From: Lepidurus packardi
Lineage: Eukaryota > Arthropoda > Branchiopoda > Notostraca > Triopsidae
Direction of reading: 5' to 3'
Assembly (NCBI GenBank): GCA_023053545.1
Contig: JAKZAN010000005.1
Coordinates: 4,154,001-4,218,000, forward strand
Length of the DNA: 64,000 bases
A program made the translations under genes and the position numbers. Every line of letters starts with the position of its first letter. Within the stretch, counting starts at the first letter, position 1. The notes beneath the pieces were generated by a model. That model did not search any database. It was not told the DNA's origin and saw only the letters and a list, made by a program, of their open reading frames with translations. Below are positions 27,701 to 42,700 of this stretch, piece by piece.

Positions 27701-30700
27701 CTCTTGCGAAGGAATATTAGTAATTCGGTTTTCAGTCCTGCAGCGAAAATGCTGAGCACCAGTAATGTATCTTCCTGTTGGGAAGGAATGAAGTGGGCCT
27801 CCTAGATTTTTCGACATCTTGAAGACGTTTTCAGTTTTAGTGGTTGCTAGGCCTATAGACCAAGGGTGTGAAATCTAAATGCTTTCGAGATAAGGGTAAG
27901 AAATAATAACAAAAAAAAATAATGAACGGACATAAAGAAAGAAAAAGATGGGCGCTCCTGGTCTGGAAACCCCGAGTAACGCTAACGTCAGGAAATATGC
28001 TTTACTTATGAGAAAGCCTCATAAATTGAGGAACGCTTTTAATGGCATTCTTTTAGCATCTTGGGAGACTGGAGACGTAATTTATGGCGTAAGCATCTTG
28101 GAGGCTAAATTAAACACTTTTTGTCTGGTTTATTGCGAGTCTGTGCCACTGATGCACACACACAAACACACATACATTCTGCTTTTTACGATTGGTCAAA
28201 AAGATTGAATTAGGAGTTTTACAAGAGCGAGTCCTCGAACGGAGAATTTTTTTTATTTTTTTTTTTACTTTTAATGCTTTGCATCGCCCAAAAACAGTCT
28301 CATGGTGTGACAGTTTGGCCCCGGCCTGACCCCGCGCCATTACAGGGCACATTCTTCATCGACACCTTTAAGGACTTTTTGGTTAGCTCATTTGCATATG
28401 ACCGTTTTTTTCTTGAGAGAAGGACGCTTGCAACATTGTTATAAGGGAAATAAAAGTTAAAGGCCCCCGAAAAGGAAAATAAAGAAACCGAGCGAAAAAG
28501 GTGGATCTATATCTCTCTGGGTTATATGTCCAATGCATGCTCTGCTGTTCGGGACACAAAAGGGTGCTTTGGCGTGACCTGATATCGTGTCAATCAAAAA
28601 GCGTGATCTCACCAGGATGCGCGCGACGCCCCTGGCAACACTCGAGCATGTGCTACAATCCCAAGCGTAGGATTGTCTGCTTCTTCTTCTTCTATCCCTT
28701 TTGCTTTTCATAATCCTAGGATCCGGCCGAGAAATGGTACAAAGAAACCCTTCGAGTCTACCTGAGAATAAGTTGAGGTCGCTTCGACCTATATCGAGTC
28801 TACCTAACAAAGCCATTTGGGGTCGATTGTTGTCCCGTGTTACTCCCGAGATGGCGTTTATCTGCGCTTTTTGGGTCCCTGGCCAAAGGGGAAATAAAAG
28901 GTGTACATTATGTCTTATGTTTTCGCTAGTTGGTACAGATAAAACAAGAATATCCAAAACAAACCAGCGGATTTTTTTTTTCGTTTTAAATTACTATGTC
29001 AACCAGAAAAGCAAAAGCGTCTTCAAAGGTAGAGCGAAAGTTCTAGTTCCGACTAATATTTGGCTTTGCATCATATGAGAAGTTAGTAACTAAGATATTA
29101 AAGAAAGAAATTTCAGGATATAGAGTCGCGTGATTTGCTTTCGTCAGAGACGTGTCATTTATCTGTGGTTTATTCACTCTTTGTAAGTCAACTCTATCTC
29201 AAGTATGAAAGTCAACAGTAACGATGGTAGAGTGCCTTAAGCCAGGCCGCTACACGTTCATGATGTCTTGCCCCAAAAATGTACATGCCAATAACCCGCG
29301 AATGCCTACCTAAAAAATAAATCAACAAATTTGATCTTTTTTTAGAATAATTTAAACTCTAGGCGTCTGTCAAAATCTCTACGATCTGGTATTTTTTTGC
29401 TTTTGAGCGCCTGTAAGTGGAAGAAACAAATTTTAGCTAAGGGAACAAGCCCCCGAAACCGAAACCAATGCTTGAATGGCAGATAATTTGTTCCTAATAT
29501 AATTATGGATTGGGCAGAGGTATGGTGGGATGGAAGAAGAAATAACGATCCTTATCAGTTTGTCGGGTAAAGGGGTCAGAGGTTGGAGATGCTTAAAAAA
29601 ATCACTAGAAATAAAAAAAAGTGCCCAGGATAAGGTAAGAGAATTAAGAGGAGCTTATGCATGTAGCGTTTATAGGTAAGGCAAGGGCAAGGGAAAGGAG
29701 GCGTGGCGATGGTTAACGTAATAAGCATGGCGGACGCTCTTCTCTTCTCGCTCTTCTCCAAGGGGGCCCATGGCAGAACCCCAATTTGCATACAGTCTGT
29801 TACAAAAAGGTGATGTGATGGTCTAGCACGATAGCGCAATTGCGAGAAGTTCAGAACTTGCATGATTAACATATCTATGAATGCCTACGCTTTTTCCATG
29901 ACGAAAATAGCGTCCGTTTGAAGGATACTTTTAGGAATTTTGTTTAGTTTTACACACACAAAAATCAAAATACTTTTGTCTGTTAAGAGGGTTTGATAAA
30001 ATTATTTTGTATATAAAAGAAAACACTATGTGAACAGTGCATGGGGTGGGCTCTATCGTCGTCCAGCAACCCAACCCCTCCTCGACTTCCTACACCGCCC
30101 ATTTTGCACGCTCACAACACCTTGTATCGGAGCCCGGCATCAAAAGCAACCAACGTGTTTCTTTTGGCGCTTCCTGCAAGCATTCTATATACTCCATTCT
30201 TTCTCCTTTTTTTGGCTCGCTCGCTTCATTCTCATCTCTTCTTCCTGTGATGCCTGTCTCGCTTCTCGCAGCGTTTATAGTCCCGCAGTTCTCCTCCCAA
30301 GTCATGCATAGCAATGGCCGTAACTTCAGGCCCCAGCACGGGCCACGCCTCTCCATCACACCAACCAGCCCAGGCGAAAAATATCTATAACTTGATGGCT
30401 CATGCTAATAACGACTCCTGGACAAGGAATTTTGGTTTTAAGCTAAACCTCTGAACGTCGACTCTTTACTTTTAATCATATTGCCAGAACAATTATTATT
30501 TTGCTTTAGTAGCTTTTATTTTGTATAAAAGTGCAAGTTTTTTTTTCATTATAGTTTCATTAAGTGCTTTAATTTTTATTGCGGTGTTGGGGGATTGGTC
30601 TTATCTTTTTATTTTCCATTTTGTATCTGTAGTATTTGGACAGCCCAAAGTTCGGGACTGGTTGGGGAAAATGGTAGGAAATCTCTAGTGCTCTTTAATA

Positions 30701-33700
30701 AAACAAAGGACTCTATTTTTCGTTGTGCGAGTCGTACCATAAAGAAATGTTGCGAACTTATCTAACACCGACTAGCGGTTGTCGAGGACGGAGGCCGAAT
30801 GAGCGGTTAGCGAGGTTAGCTTACCAGACGGAAAAATTTCACTGTTGCCCAATAATGAATGTTCCCGTTGCGGATTATGTAGGATAGTATGTATTTATTC
30901 ATAAAAATAACCCTTTTCGTATCTAGTACGAAAACATATTATTTAATTTGTGTTTCTAATTCTGGGGCTTTACCTCGTCGTTAGAATGAGTTCAAGTTTT
31001 TAGCATGAAAATGTTTTACCTCTATTTTTTTAAACTTAACGCTGCATTTTGAGATGCACGGTGCTCTTTTTCCTCCTGTAGTTAATTTGAGCGTCTTCCC
31101 AAAATGCTTAAAAATACCAAAGATCCAACAGGACTTCAAAGCCCAATATTTTCTTAGAAGAAAAATGTGGAGGCTTTCTGGGGGGAAAGGGCTCTCTATA
31201 CCTGTTTTTTACGCTAATGTTTTGTGATGAGTGGAAAGGTTTTTTTTTTTGTCAAGGGGGCATTCTTGACGGTTTTCAACCTGCAGAAAGTGAGTCGATC
31301 ACACCAATCGCACCCCTCAAGTCCCAAAAAGACAAATTATGTAACTATTCTTTTTTTCCAAAAAGTCCGTCAAGACCACCCTTAAAAGCAAATTTGGAAC
31401 TTTAAGGAATAAAATGAAAATAAAGAATGTGTGTGACTTGGAAGCGGTCTTAAGTGGGGGGTTGTCTATATTGTACGCAATAGAATGTTAGGGTTGCCTG
31501 GGTGGGCGTTGTTGCACTAGGGAGACTGTGGTTTTCAAGATTGTGGAACCTCACAGGAGGGGAGAATAATGAAGATGCATTTTTTTGCTCCTCCTTGTCT
31601 GTCATATGAACATTTTTGGGGGTATGTTAGTAAGTACCTCGCGAAGTTCACGAACTGACCTTTTTCAGTTTGATTTTTATAACTTTTTTGGCCCCCCCCG
31701 GGAAGTGTATAATATGCTGGTGTACGTCATCCATCAACTAGTCAAAGCCTCTGTAAAGCTCATTAATATAAAAACGTGAAATCGAAACGAGGTGAAGTGA
31801 GGTGGTAGTGGTATTGGTAGGAGGGGGGAGACGGGGAGGGTTTTTGCTTATTGTGGTATTGGATGGTGGCTCGGGACGCCATAACCCCCCGGTGCGGGGG
31901 ACAGTTAGATATGTGTCCTCTTGGCTTCAGGTGAACGCATTTGCATAGGACAAAAACGGGAGGGGGTTGATGGTACCGAGATTGTTATTTGGCTAGGGCC
32001 ACAGAGCATGAGTATGGAGATGTGTGTGCATCTATTTCTGTGTGATGTGTTCGGCTCTGCTCTCCAAGCCCCGCCTACCAATCACTGAACCGTCACTCAA
32101 ACTCTTCTTTTATAAAGCGCTCGTTACCTTTATTTTTAGTCCCTTTTTTGTTTTAGGAAAGTTGTGTTGTAACAAGAGGCAAGTTTGATTTTTATTTGCT
32201 TTTCTTTTGTAAAATAAAAAGGCTTCAATGTTTTAGCTTATTATTTGTCATGTTTGGCGAAATGCGAATGGACTGCCTTAGCAAAGGTCACAAAAGGTCA
32301 AGTTGGTTGTAGATCAGCACGACTTTGTGCGTTCGAGATAAGCAATACGGGGGAAGGGCGAGTGAGGGTATTGGCAATGGACATGATGGGAGACGTAATT
32401 GTCATGTAAAAAAGCAGGATAACCTCCCACAGTTGAGAGGATTTTTATAGCGTTAGGTGTATGGCTTTATGCAAATCCCAAGCCTCCAAATGTGTGGCTC
32501 CACCTCCCCCTTGCATTGTAACCCGTATAGCTTGGCTATTTGGAAAACGGAAAGAAAGCGAAAAGAAAAAGAAGAAAAGAACCGAACCAAACAGAGAGGA
32601 AGAAAAGAATATTATAGAGATGCCCAAGCTAGATTAAAAGAGAGCATCTAGTCAAGTTCCGCATTCAAGCGATAAGCCTCGAGCCGGATTTGCTTTGACT
32701 TTTGGGTCCATCCAGGAGGACCATAGGTATACACCATTATTGCAGAGCTTCGGTCCGACCTCTGACCCTTGTGCTGTGACAAAAGGGAAAAAGACAAGGG
32801 AATAACTTTCGGGGCAAAGAGTTTTCCAGAGATTCAGCGAGAAAAAGCGTGGCTATACAGCCACAGGTTTGGGTTTGACCATTGATGGTCAAAGATGACT
32901 TTCGGGGGGTGGGGTGGTATGTACCTTAACCCTCCTTGAACCTATTGTTGTGGCTCGACGTGAGAATGGCAACCGTACTTGGGAAAAAAGAAGAGGTACG
33001 GGGCTCTCTCTACGCACAGCTCGAGCTTTTCAAAGTTAAAAACGACAACCAGCAAAAAGGTAGAGAAAGAGAAAAATTTACGATCTGGCTGGGAACCTAT
33101 AACCTAACCTCTCGCACTTCAACTCACCCCAATGTATCACCATATTCCCTTGGCATAGCGCAATATAGATTATTGTTAAAGGCTTTTCTTTTCTTGGTGG
33201 TACAGATTTTTAAGTCAGTTTTTTTTCGTTTCTCTTGATTGCTTTTCTTTTTAAAAAGGCTAACGTCCTGTTAAAAGCCATGTACGAGGTTATTGTTGCA
33301 TACGCTTTTATGGATGTAAGCAAAAGCACTAAGCACATGGTTCGCGAAGAATAAACTTGATGTCTGTTCAAAGTCTCTCTTCTCCTTAAGACCTTTTGCG
33401 TACAGGATATATAGCCGCTTTGGATGCGAAAGATGGAAGGTTTAATTGCTGAACCTGCCACTTCGGGACTGGCTTCGGTAATAGTGGCTGTGAGCACCTC
33501 GTTGAGCACTTAAAATTGCACCCCACGTGTCCGGCGTCTGCTCAAAACTTTTTCGACTTGGGTCAAAGGATGTAAGCAAGAGGGGAAAGACGATCAAGGG
33601 AGAGGGAGGGAGAGTTAAAACAGAAAACAACACCGAAAGAGGAGAAAGACAAGAGGCATTCCAATATGTTCGAGACCTTTTTGGTTTTCGATAATGTATC

Positions 33701-36700
33701 GGATTGAAAGCAACAGACGAGAAATTTCCAAGGGCAGAGAAGGGGTTAAAAACACGGGGGTAAAACTTGGGGAGACCCCCTCACGACTAGGTCAATGGGA
33801 TATCCCGGGGTGGGCGCCCACAGGGTTAAAAAAAATCTCCTAAGACCTTCGGAAACTACCATTAAATTCGACCCTATAGATTTTCCCTCATGAAAAGCCA
33901 GTTCGAATACAAACAAGATTTGTCGTTAAGCAGCAACTTGTTATAGAAGTGTTAGAAGGCGCCGTCCCACTTCGCAGCACTTGCGTCTTTTTTTTTTTTT
34001 TTTAATAATAATAACAATATAGGAGATAAAGTATAGCTAATATATATATAGGAGTAGGCGGTAAGGTGTTAACTAACATATAAGATCTCTCGTATTGGAA
34101 AAGAGGTGAACGAATCGATTGACTTTTGGGCATCTCGAGGAGGTGTGAAGCAATGTTGGACGTGCATCAGATAAACATTCTCAGTGTTTGAGGGGCTTCT
34201 CAACGAGGATAATTTTTATGGTGCATACCAATCGAGATTGACTTTCCTTCGTTTTTTTTAGTTTTTTAAGGCCGGGAAAGTTAATTTGAGTGCAAAAGCC
34301 TTAGATGGGTTACCGTTGCTTGAGAAAGAAAGAGAGAGAGCCATATGTGAGAAAATTCGAGGCTTTTTTGGGGGTGAGAAGCTCCGCCTTCTGCCCTACC
34401 ATCCATCACAGGGCCATCAATGTCCGAACACCAAGCCCCACCCCCTTTTTCTACCTTTTTTTTTTATTATTACTATTCTTTGTGAAAAGCAACCCTCCAA
34501 AATGTTAGCGAGTTTGGGTACAGCCCAGAGTCTGATTTTTTTAGGTGGCTGGTTCTCTTTGATAAAGTTTTGTTTAAAAAAAGTGTATGTATGTATGTGT
34601 GTGTGTGTGAAAGGAGCTAAACACACGAGCAACAACCCATGAGATGGAAGATTTTTTTTCCTTTATGGATGCGGATGCTAAGGCGTTGCAGGCCGCTTTT
34701 ATGTGCGTCTGGGGGCATACCTGTTGTCTTACAACACATATGCACAACATGCGCACAGGGGCAATCTTAACACAACACGCAGCCATAAGGGTTGTTGGTT
34801 CGGTTGTAATATGCAAAAGGGGGGCGAACATGGCTGTTTACAAGCTATTATAAAGCATTGATGCTTATCCAGCGACGATTTGGACAAGACGAAGCTTCAC
34901 TGCTCCGTAGGAGGTTCTATTGGGTCCATATAAAAATATAAATAACACAACTATATGGAGGACTCTTGAAAAGGCTGTCTCTCTCTCTCTCTTTCTCATC
35001 CGTGATAGGGCTTGAAACCTAAATTATTATTACTCTATACTAACAGTTTGGGAAATGGGACAGGGAGTTTGTATTGTCGCGTAACCTGATCGGCTGATCG
35101 GTGGCTGCTGTTACATTATTTGTCCCAGGAGACTTCCCAAGGTTGTTGTGGGTGCGCATTCTTTTGTCAATGAATAGGAAATTTGATTCTATCGCAAATT
35201 GAAGCGAGATTTCCACAAGAGAGTTAGGGGGTTGTGGGAAGGGGAAAGACGACCAATCTTAAAACGGGGAAATTTGTTACTTCATAATACTAAGACACAA
35301 AATCGTGAAAACCTCTCCCGTTTTTATGTCTAGTTTTGATGGGGCGAGGGAAATTGCCACTTGATTAAGCACATAGAAACACAGAGAAGTGGATGGCCAA
35401 ACTCTTATTCCAAGGGGTTCTTTTTAATCCTCAAGGGGACTTTTTTAAGGAATCTTTCAGGTTTTTTATCGTTGGGGATTTTTGTCCGTGGCAAGTCGAG
35501 GCAGTCAGGGGTTGCGCCATTTTCCTCATCGACGCATGCAAATCAACTTTTCTAAGCTCTTAGTTACAACCATTGTCTCACCTGCTGGCCCCTGGTCGAG
35601 GAGTTGTGTTAAAAAATTTGGATACAGAAATTTCTCGGCCTTCTTCATTCCTTTTCATTACTTTTTTTTGGTTCTTTTTGTTGTGTGCGTCTGTTAAAAG
35701 CCACGAGTCCTGTTTGGCTCTTGCTCGGGCTCAGTTATGGTTGGAAAAAGGAATGTTTGAATCATAAGAGTTTTGCAATGGAGCTTGGGGAAGTCGTGGA
35801 AGCCTCCTTTTCGGTTGAATTACGAGCTTCAGCCCTATGTTTTTTAAAACGGGTTGAGGTCAGGAACGGGCTGACCTCTTCATCGCCTTTTCCTTTGCAA
35901 AGCCCTAGCCAATTTCGATTGAAATGTGGTTAAGCATTTTTAACACCTCCAGAAAGTAAAACAAAACTCGTATTTTTATCCGTGCCTGACTAGATTACCA
36001 AAACGCGGAGTAAGAGAAGAGAGAGTTATGTGTCAGGCCATGTTTTCTGGAACGAAACCATTTTGGCGTTAACGTGATTTGCACAATTGCTGGCGACGCC
36101 ATGTTCTGTATAACCATCATACGAACGATGGCAAAACTCTTCTTGAAGACTCCGGGACAGAAAAGGCTCATGCATGATGCATGATGGAAAGCTCTGTGTT
36201 GGGTATACGTATGTGCAGTGTGTGCATGTGGCAATGCCTATCTTAGACTTGCCCTTCCATGTGCTTTTCATAGCCTTTGGGTTGATAGGGCTCATGGCGC
36301 CTTGACACGCACTTGCACACTTTGCCCAATCGAGAATTGATCCGCCAAGCCAAAAAATCAAGGTTTCTTTCATGGCAAAAAAGGGGTTTCAGGGGGGGTG
36401 GGCTGTTTATTAGAAACATAAAGATACGAAATAAAGCGGGAAGAAAATGTTTGGTTAGAAAAGTAAAATGCAAAAGTAAATCAACCCCGCCAGGAGCCGT
36501 ATTTAGTTAAATGGCTTAGGCGAGTTATTGGGCTCACTGGCGTAAAATTCACACTTGGGCAAAACGTTTTATGAGAGGTATAAAGAGCTCCTTGCTCCGT
36601 TGATGCCTTGTTCAAGGACAGATAAGTCCAATTTTTTATTTTTTTATTTTGTGTGTCTGATGAGGGGGGTTCCGTCGTTTAGTAGAGACTTGCAAAAAGT

Positions 36701-39700
36701 AGATGAGAACAGAGAGAGAGCGAGAGATAAAGAGCGTTGATTTCCCAAAACGAAACAAACATTAGACGGCTGCTTGGGAGCAGCGTCAGCAACTACGATC
36801 TGGTTGCCGACAACGTCACATGATCATGGCATACTAATTTGCTTATGCTGATCAAGGCAATGCCGGAGAACAATAGGAGGCCATAAAGAGGAGCCCGAGT
36901 AATCGTATGTCATGTCCGCGAATATACTGTGATGGGTCTTCACACGCAAAAGAGCATATTTTTTTGTTGGCTCCGTGCGGGATCTTTCTTTCAAACAAGA
37001 TGCAATCCAATCACTCGACGTAATATTTATGGCGCACACAGCCATGTGTCTTCGCATGGAAAAGCATTAACGCCAAGATCTCATGCATCTTTTCATGGTG
37101 TGGTGTTAACATTGTACATTCCTCAAGATTTTGTAGGCGCGTATGAAACGGGAAGCTTTTTGTGCTTTGTGTGCTAAATAGTTACGACCAGAGCTATCCG
37201 CATAAAAGATTTATCTTTATAACATGTAGAAGACAGAGATATGTTAGAAAGAAATCCAGTGTGAAAGAGTTGAATGTAATGTATCCATGAAAATACTTCG
37301 GCTCTGTGTATAACTCGCGGATATGTGTATATTTATATGTATAGAGAGATGTAGAGAGGAGAATTGAGATGAACGCACGGCATGGGGGATTTCCCAGAAT
37401 GGGTGTTGTTGTAATGTCTCAGATTTTTCTTGTTATGTTATTGCAACCGCCGCGCCATGCCAAAAGGATTTCTGTTTTAATCAGTCGTTCAGCCACTCAA
37501 GCCATCGCCTCTCATCGTGAATGTGCTCTTTTCTCAAGACATATCTTTTTGGGCCTCCCACCCACCTCCACCCCACCTAGAAACCCCAAGTGAAGCAATT
37601 TCGAATGCCTTGGCGGGGCTCACACACTTGGATCATCGAACGACGAACGGGCAAAGTGGTTCGTTTGACGGTCTATGTATACATATACACACACGTTTAC
37701 GTGCTACCCGAGTTTTCGTGGTTAAGAAGGATGACTGTTGCTTTTTGAGAACGCGATGGATACGTACATGTAAATAATCCATGTATAAACCGCTCTAATG
37801 ATTAAAAAAGGTCGCCCCCCTCCAAAACCGGCCTGAAAAGCGTGTTTTTGGTAAGAAGGGACGGACACACATGCACACGGTGGAGTTGTTGGGCCGACCT
37901 CCCGTAGCTTTGGCCTGTCTCGGAGCTTTTTGGTGATGCCTGGGAGAAACTTTGAGGTTGTCGGTCGCCTGATGGATGGTTCTATGCCCAAGGTTTTTCT
38001 GGCTCGCAAGATCTTTGGTGGTTGCGTATACACTTAAACGGACGTGATCATCATAGAACCTTGTCTGAGAAAGTCAGTCTTTCTCATTAAGTTTTCGTTG
38101 CGTTGGTTGCAAGCGTCTGGGAAAGGAAGGAAAAATCGTCGCGCTGGGTTTTTCCTATGAAACAGCAATTTTTTTCGTTTTCGTTTTCATTTTTATGATT
38201 TTTTCTGAACGTACCGCCGTAGTTTGTGCTAGCTCAGGTTCTATTTGGCTATAGGCTTTGAACGCGCAGAAAAAGAGGGAATATGTTGGCTTGGCGGATA
38301 ATTGGGTGTGAAACCCAAATCAAGAAACTCTCCCGTCCACAAAGATAGCACAATAAAAGCTACCGACGTTTCCCATAAGGTCAGGCCGGGACTCGTTGCC
38401 TTACTACGGCCTGCTGTTTGCTAATGGTGCCATGACGCAGTTTTCTTTTATGGATTTATTTTTGAGGATAGGGGGCTTAGTACCTACAGGACCACGCAAT
38501 ACATGTAAAAAAGACACGGGTAAAGGTGTTAAAGAATGTTTTTCTGACAGAATCTCTGCAGGTTCGATGCGAAGTTAAAAAACGCACAGGGAGAAGAAAA
38601 GGGCGCGCATGATTACGTATACATCCCGGACTGGTGAATGTTATGCATAAGAAGTCGTGCATCATTTGTCCAGCGACTCAGCAGATATAGCTTTGGACGT
38701 TACTTTCTTCACACCTGAGCTTCATGCAAACGCAGCAGGCAGCCCTTTTCCCCATGCATAATGTATATAGAAGACCTTCGCAGCGAGAGACTTCGAATGC
38801 AGAAATGCAGCAGGCGCTTCACGAAACTTCTTGTCCGGGGGGACATTATAGCCAAAATACAACAATAACTTACACCACCACCCTCGTCGTTTCTAATGTT
38901 TGCATTAGGGGTGGAGTGCGAGCGTTTAACTTGAGCAGGGTTTCGTTCCGTTTTCATTTCGAGGAATGGGGGGGTGGGGTGGTTAACATAGGGACGTTTT
39001 GGCCTGTCCATGTGCTATTATAAAAGTTAAGTAAAGGGAAGTTGACAGGTTCGAGTACACATCCTCCTTGTCAAGGTGTTGCTGCTGATGTCTCATGCCC
39101 AAAAGGATGTGCTCCATCGCCCATGTACTTACTGTACACACATAGACACGACAGTGGATGTCAAGATTTTGGTGTTTCTAGAAGTATGAGCTCAGCAGGA
39201 AGAAGTTTAAAGACAACTTCCGAGGAATGCATGCGGGCGTTATGTTTACTATTTTTACATCCGCTGAATTTTGGATTGGTTTGAAAAGCGACTCAAAGAA
39301 CGAGAGAAAAAGCGAAAGATAGAGAGAGGGAGTTATTGAAAAGCGAGTGACACTAATTGCGCATGTCAGGGACTTTAGAATATGCTCTATTTTAGTAGAT
39401 TGTACGGGGGGCGTTAGTTAAGTATGTAAGATGAGACGTAGTACCGGAATGAAAAGCAGAGAGTTGTATTGTTTTGAATGACAAAAAGTGAAAAAGGTGC
39501 TTTAGGGGGCGGGCAAAAAAAGAGTTCTCATTTCTTAATTGCAAAGTGAAAGGGGTAAAGGGGGAAGCGGGAGACTCATTAAGAGCTAAAGCATTACCAA
39601 TGAGTCACGTATTACAGCCACGGGACAATAGGAGTACATACAATCTTCAACACAACCCCTGTAATAAGAGGGAAAAGAGGCAAAAGGGGGCGAGAAACAA

Positions 39701-42700
39701 AGTGTATGAGGGGGGAAAGAGGACAGGACAACTCGAGTAGCTTAGTTTGCTGGACTTGTGGCAAATGCCTGGGTCGACGAAAGGGATCTATTGTTACGAT
39801 CTTAACAAAAGCTTCTGCGAGTCGACAAGCCATGCGATTTTACTAACTCCCACATGCAAAATGTCTCCCTAGGAAGGGATGAAGAAACAATAGAGGGTTG
39901 TAGAGTGGGCATGGCCCACCAACGAACTCACCCCTCTAAGAAAAAAATACATAAAAGCGGATAAAAAGGGGGAAATTGAGATCAAAAGCTTGCTATGAAG
40001 TATACATATTATAAGGGCAAAAGGGGGAGCATTTCATAGTGTATAACCCCTCGTTTGCAAAAATTTTGTGGAGTACGTACTTGGGGAATCTCATGTGCGA
40101 TGACAGTACTGCTTATTCCCAACTTTCAGCGCGTTTTTATAGGGGTGCAGAATCGAAGAGGTTCGCAGATCTTCTTTAATGAAGGCACGTGGAACGAGAA
40201 GAGAAGGGGTGTTGTTTGATGCCAATGATAGACTTCTCTCTCATTTTTAACTCGAGAGCCGTGAGCGCAGTACAGGATGCTGATGAAGTGCATGGGAATG
40301 AGGGTTTATTATGGTCATTGTCAGGGCTTTTCTACCATTATAATGATGGAGTGCTTCAGCTCGGGATTTTTGGCGAGCGAGTGTGAAAGGGTCACTCATG
40401 GGGATGGATGTATATATGGACGGAAGTTGAGATCAGCTGAGCGGGGTCGCATCAACTGGACATTCCGTCGGCCGCAGAAAATGTCTTTTCTTCTCCCTCC
40501 CAAATCCCGAGACAAAGGGAGGAGGCCTGTGTAGTTCATGAAATCTAAGTGGTTTATAAAGCCAAATCCCATTCTTTTATTCGGCGCGAGTCTTGTTTTC
40601 TAGTCATTGAAAGTGGGAAGAAAAGAAAAAGCGTTAAGCGTCGAACATTGAAACGAAAATTTGTTCCGGCCTCTTTTGCTCCCCCTTCAAAGCTTGTGTC
40701 GATGCCAAAAAAAGTTCCGTCTTTCTAGGATGTTGTCAACGGTTGCCTGCTCCACTTTGACTTTCCCGACTTTTTAATATCCCCCAGCATCTCCTCCCCA
40801 TACCTCAGACTGAATAGAGGGGTTCCCTCCCGAAAATGTTGACCACGACCACCCCTCTTTTGTCTGGGCTATATGGCTTTTTGGTCGTGTAGCTTTCATG
40901 ACTATTTACAAGGTTTTAAAGTATTGGTATAGGATGAAAGGTCCGAAATCCCGAAATGCTTGTCAAGTAAAAGAAACCAGAACGGTTTTCATGGGAGCAA
41001 AACGAGAAATTGCAGGTCAAATAGGGGGCCCAAATGGAGCCCCCAAATGTTCCAAGCGGGAGTGCGAGCATCAGCTGCGGTTAGTCCGCAAGTGTGAGAT
41101 ATCCTGTTCGACAAGGTAGAGAACAACTTTTGCACCCTGTTTTCTTCCAACCCGAAAACGCCAAAAAATAAGAAATGCCCACCCCGTCCCTTTCTTGCGT
41201 GTTCTCTTCAGGCTATTTTGCGCTTATGCCAACCTTCCCTCCTTCACCCTTTTGTCATGCAAATGAGGTGTGTTATGCTTCCCTATAGTTGTTCGAACCC
41301 CCGTTAAAAGTTACTCTTAAAGCTCCCATTTCCCCGCGGCTTTATTTCGGTTTTAAGCCGTTAAAGCCGTGTCTTTTTTTACGATATCTTTCCGATGACT
41401 TTTTCGGTATCTTTTCCAAATGCAGCGCCAATCATCCAAAGCAGCGATTTGGGACAATAATTAAGACTAAATCCAGAACAATTTCTGTAAAAACAGTGAG
41501 AGGAGGAGAGGGAGGGGACTCTCGCGTGGTTAAGAGGTCTACTGTGCTACAGGACACTATGTTAAAGGATTGGCAGGGGATATCGGGTAATGATAATGAT
41601 ACAATCAGCAATTTAAATAAGAAACGCCTGGGAAGAAACAGCAGTGCAGTCTTTTGTTGCTGTTTTTGCATGCACAGAGCCACATACTATCCACTCAAAG
41701 TTTTAAAAATGCTTGATATATAGTATAATTGCCAGCTTCTTGTCTTGGTTGTAAAGCCTTAAGGCCCTTTTGCTCGGTGTCTTGGAACTTTTTGGCGCTT
41801 GTCTACATCTATGTAACCCACCTTTGTAAGTATTGTAGATGTGTTTATGTCCTTATGCAATCTAGAAGAGCACAGGGAAAGTCGTGATGGCCCCACACTT
41901 AGAGGAAATTAGGTCTTTGATATGAGGTATAACTTCCCCTTTGCCCACCAAAAAAAAAGTTCCAACCTATTTTACTAAAGGAGAACTGATGTCGTGTTTT
42001 TTGGGGGTTCCTTGTGTGCTGTTGCTAACTTGCAACTGACGGGGAACCAACACTGCATCTTTTTGTTTACGTTATAAGTAATCGCGCCTTATGCTTTGTG
42101 TTTACCGAACTTTTTTCCCCCATCCTTTTCCTTTTTTTTTGGCAAAGGGCAAACAGGGAGGACTGGCGGTCTCATTAAGAGCAAGATGCATGACTCTAGC
42201 CTTGATAGCTGTACCGCGCGGGTCCTGCCATGCCACGTAAAAATGTACTGTACACAAGGAAGACTCGAAAAGCAACAGCCGAAAGCTCTCCCTCTCTGTC
42301 TTTTATACCTTGAAGGAGGGGCCAAGAAGTGTAGACAAAAGGGGGGTTATGGAGACCAAATAGCAACGGAAGTTCCTTCCCATTATTACTAACAAAAGGC
42401 TTATGGGGCCTGTCATGAATAGAGGCCGGCTGTGTGTGCATGAGTGTTGTGCTCATGCGTGAGGATGTTTAGTGGACACGAGTTAGCAGAAGGCTCTCTG
42501 CCACGTACTTTTTTTAGGTGGAGGGGTGTAAGTCAACAAGGAAACCAGGCCCAGAAATGTCACATTCTCGGCGAAGCCCACACGGAGGTGAGGAAACGCC
42601 CTGAGCACAGAACCACTGCGGCGCGCCAGGTGAAAGACATAACAAGGGGGGTCATAGTCATATTTCTTCGGGTTCGTTATGAGCGATGAGCATTTTGGGC

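Noticed and set aside
30030..30390. Overlapping open frames in several phases, up to 117 codons
   Set aside because: A stop-poor, C-rich stretch explains simultaneous openness in sense and antisense; no homology recognised.
41291..41300. GTTCGAACCC, another B-box-like word
   Set aside because: No matching A box or acceptor stem upstream or downstream.
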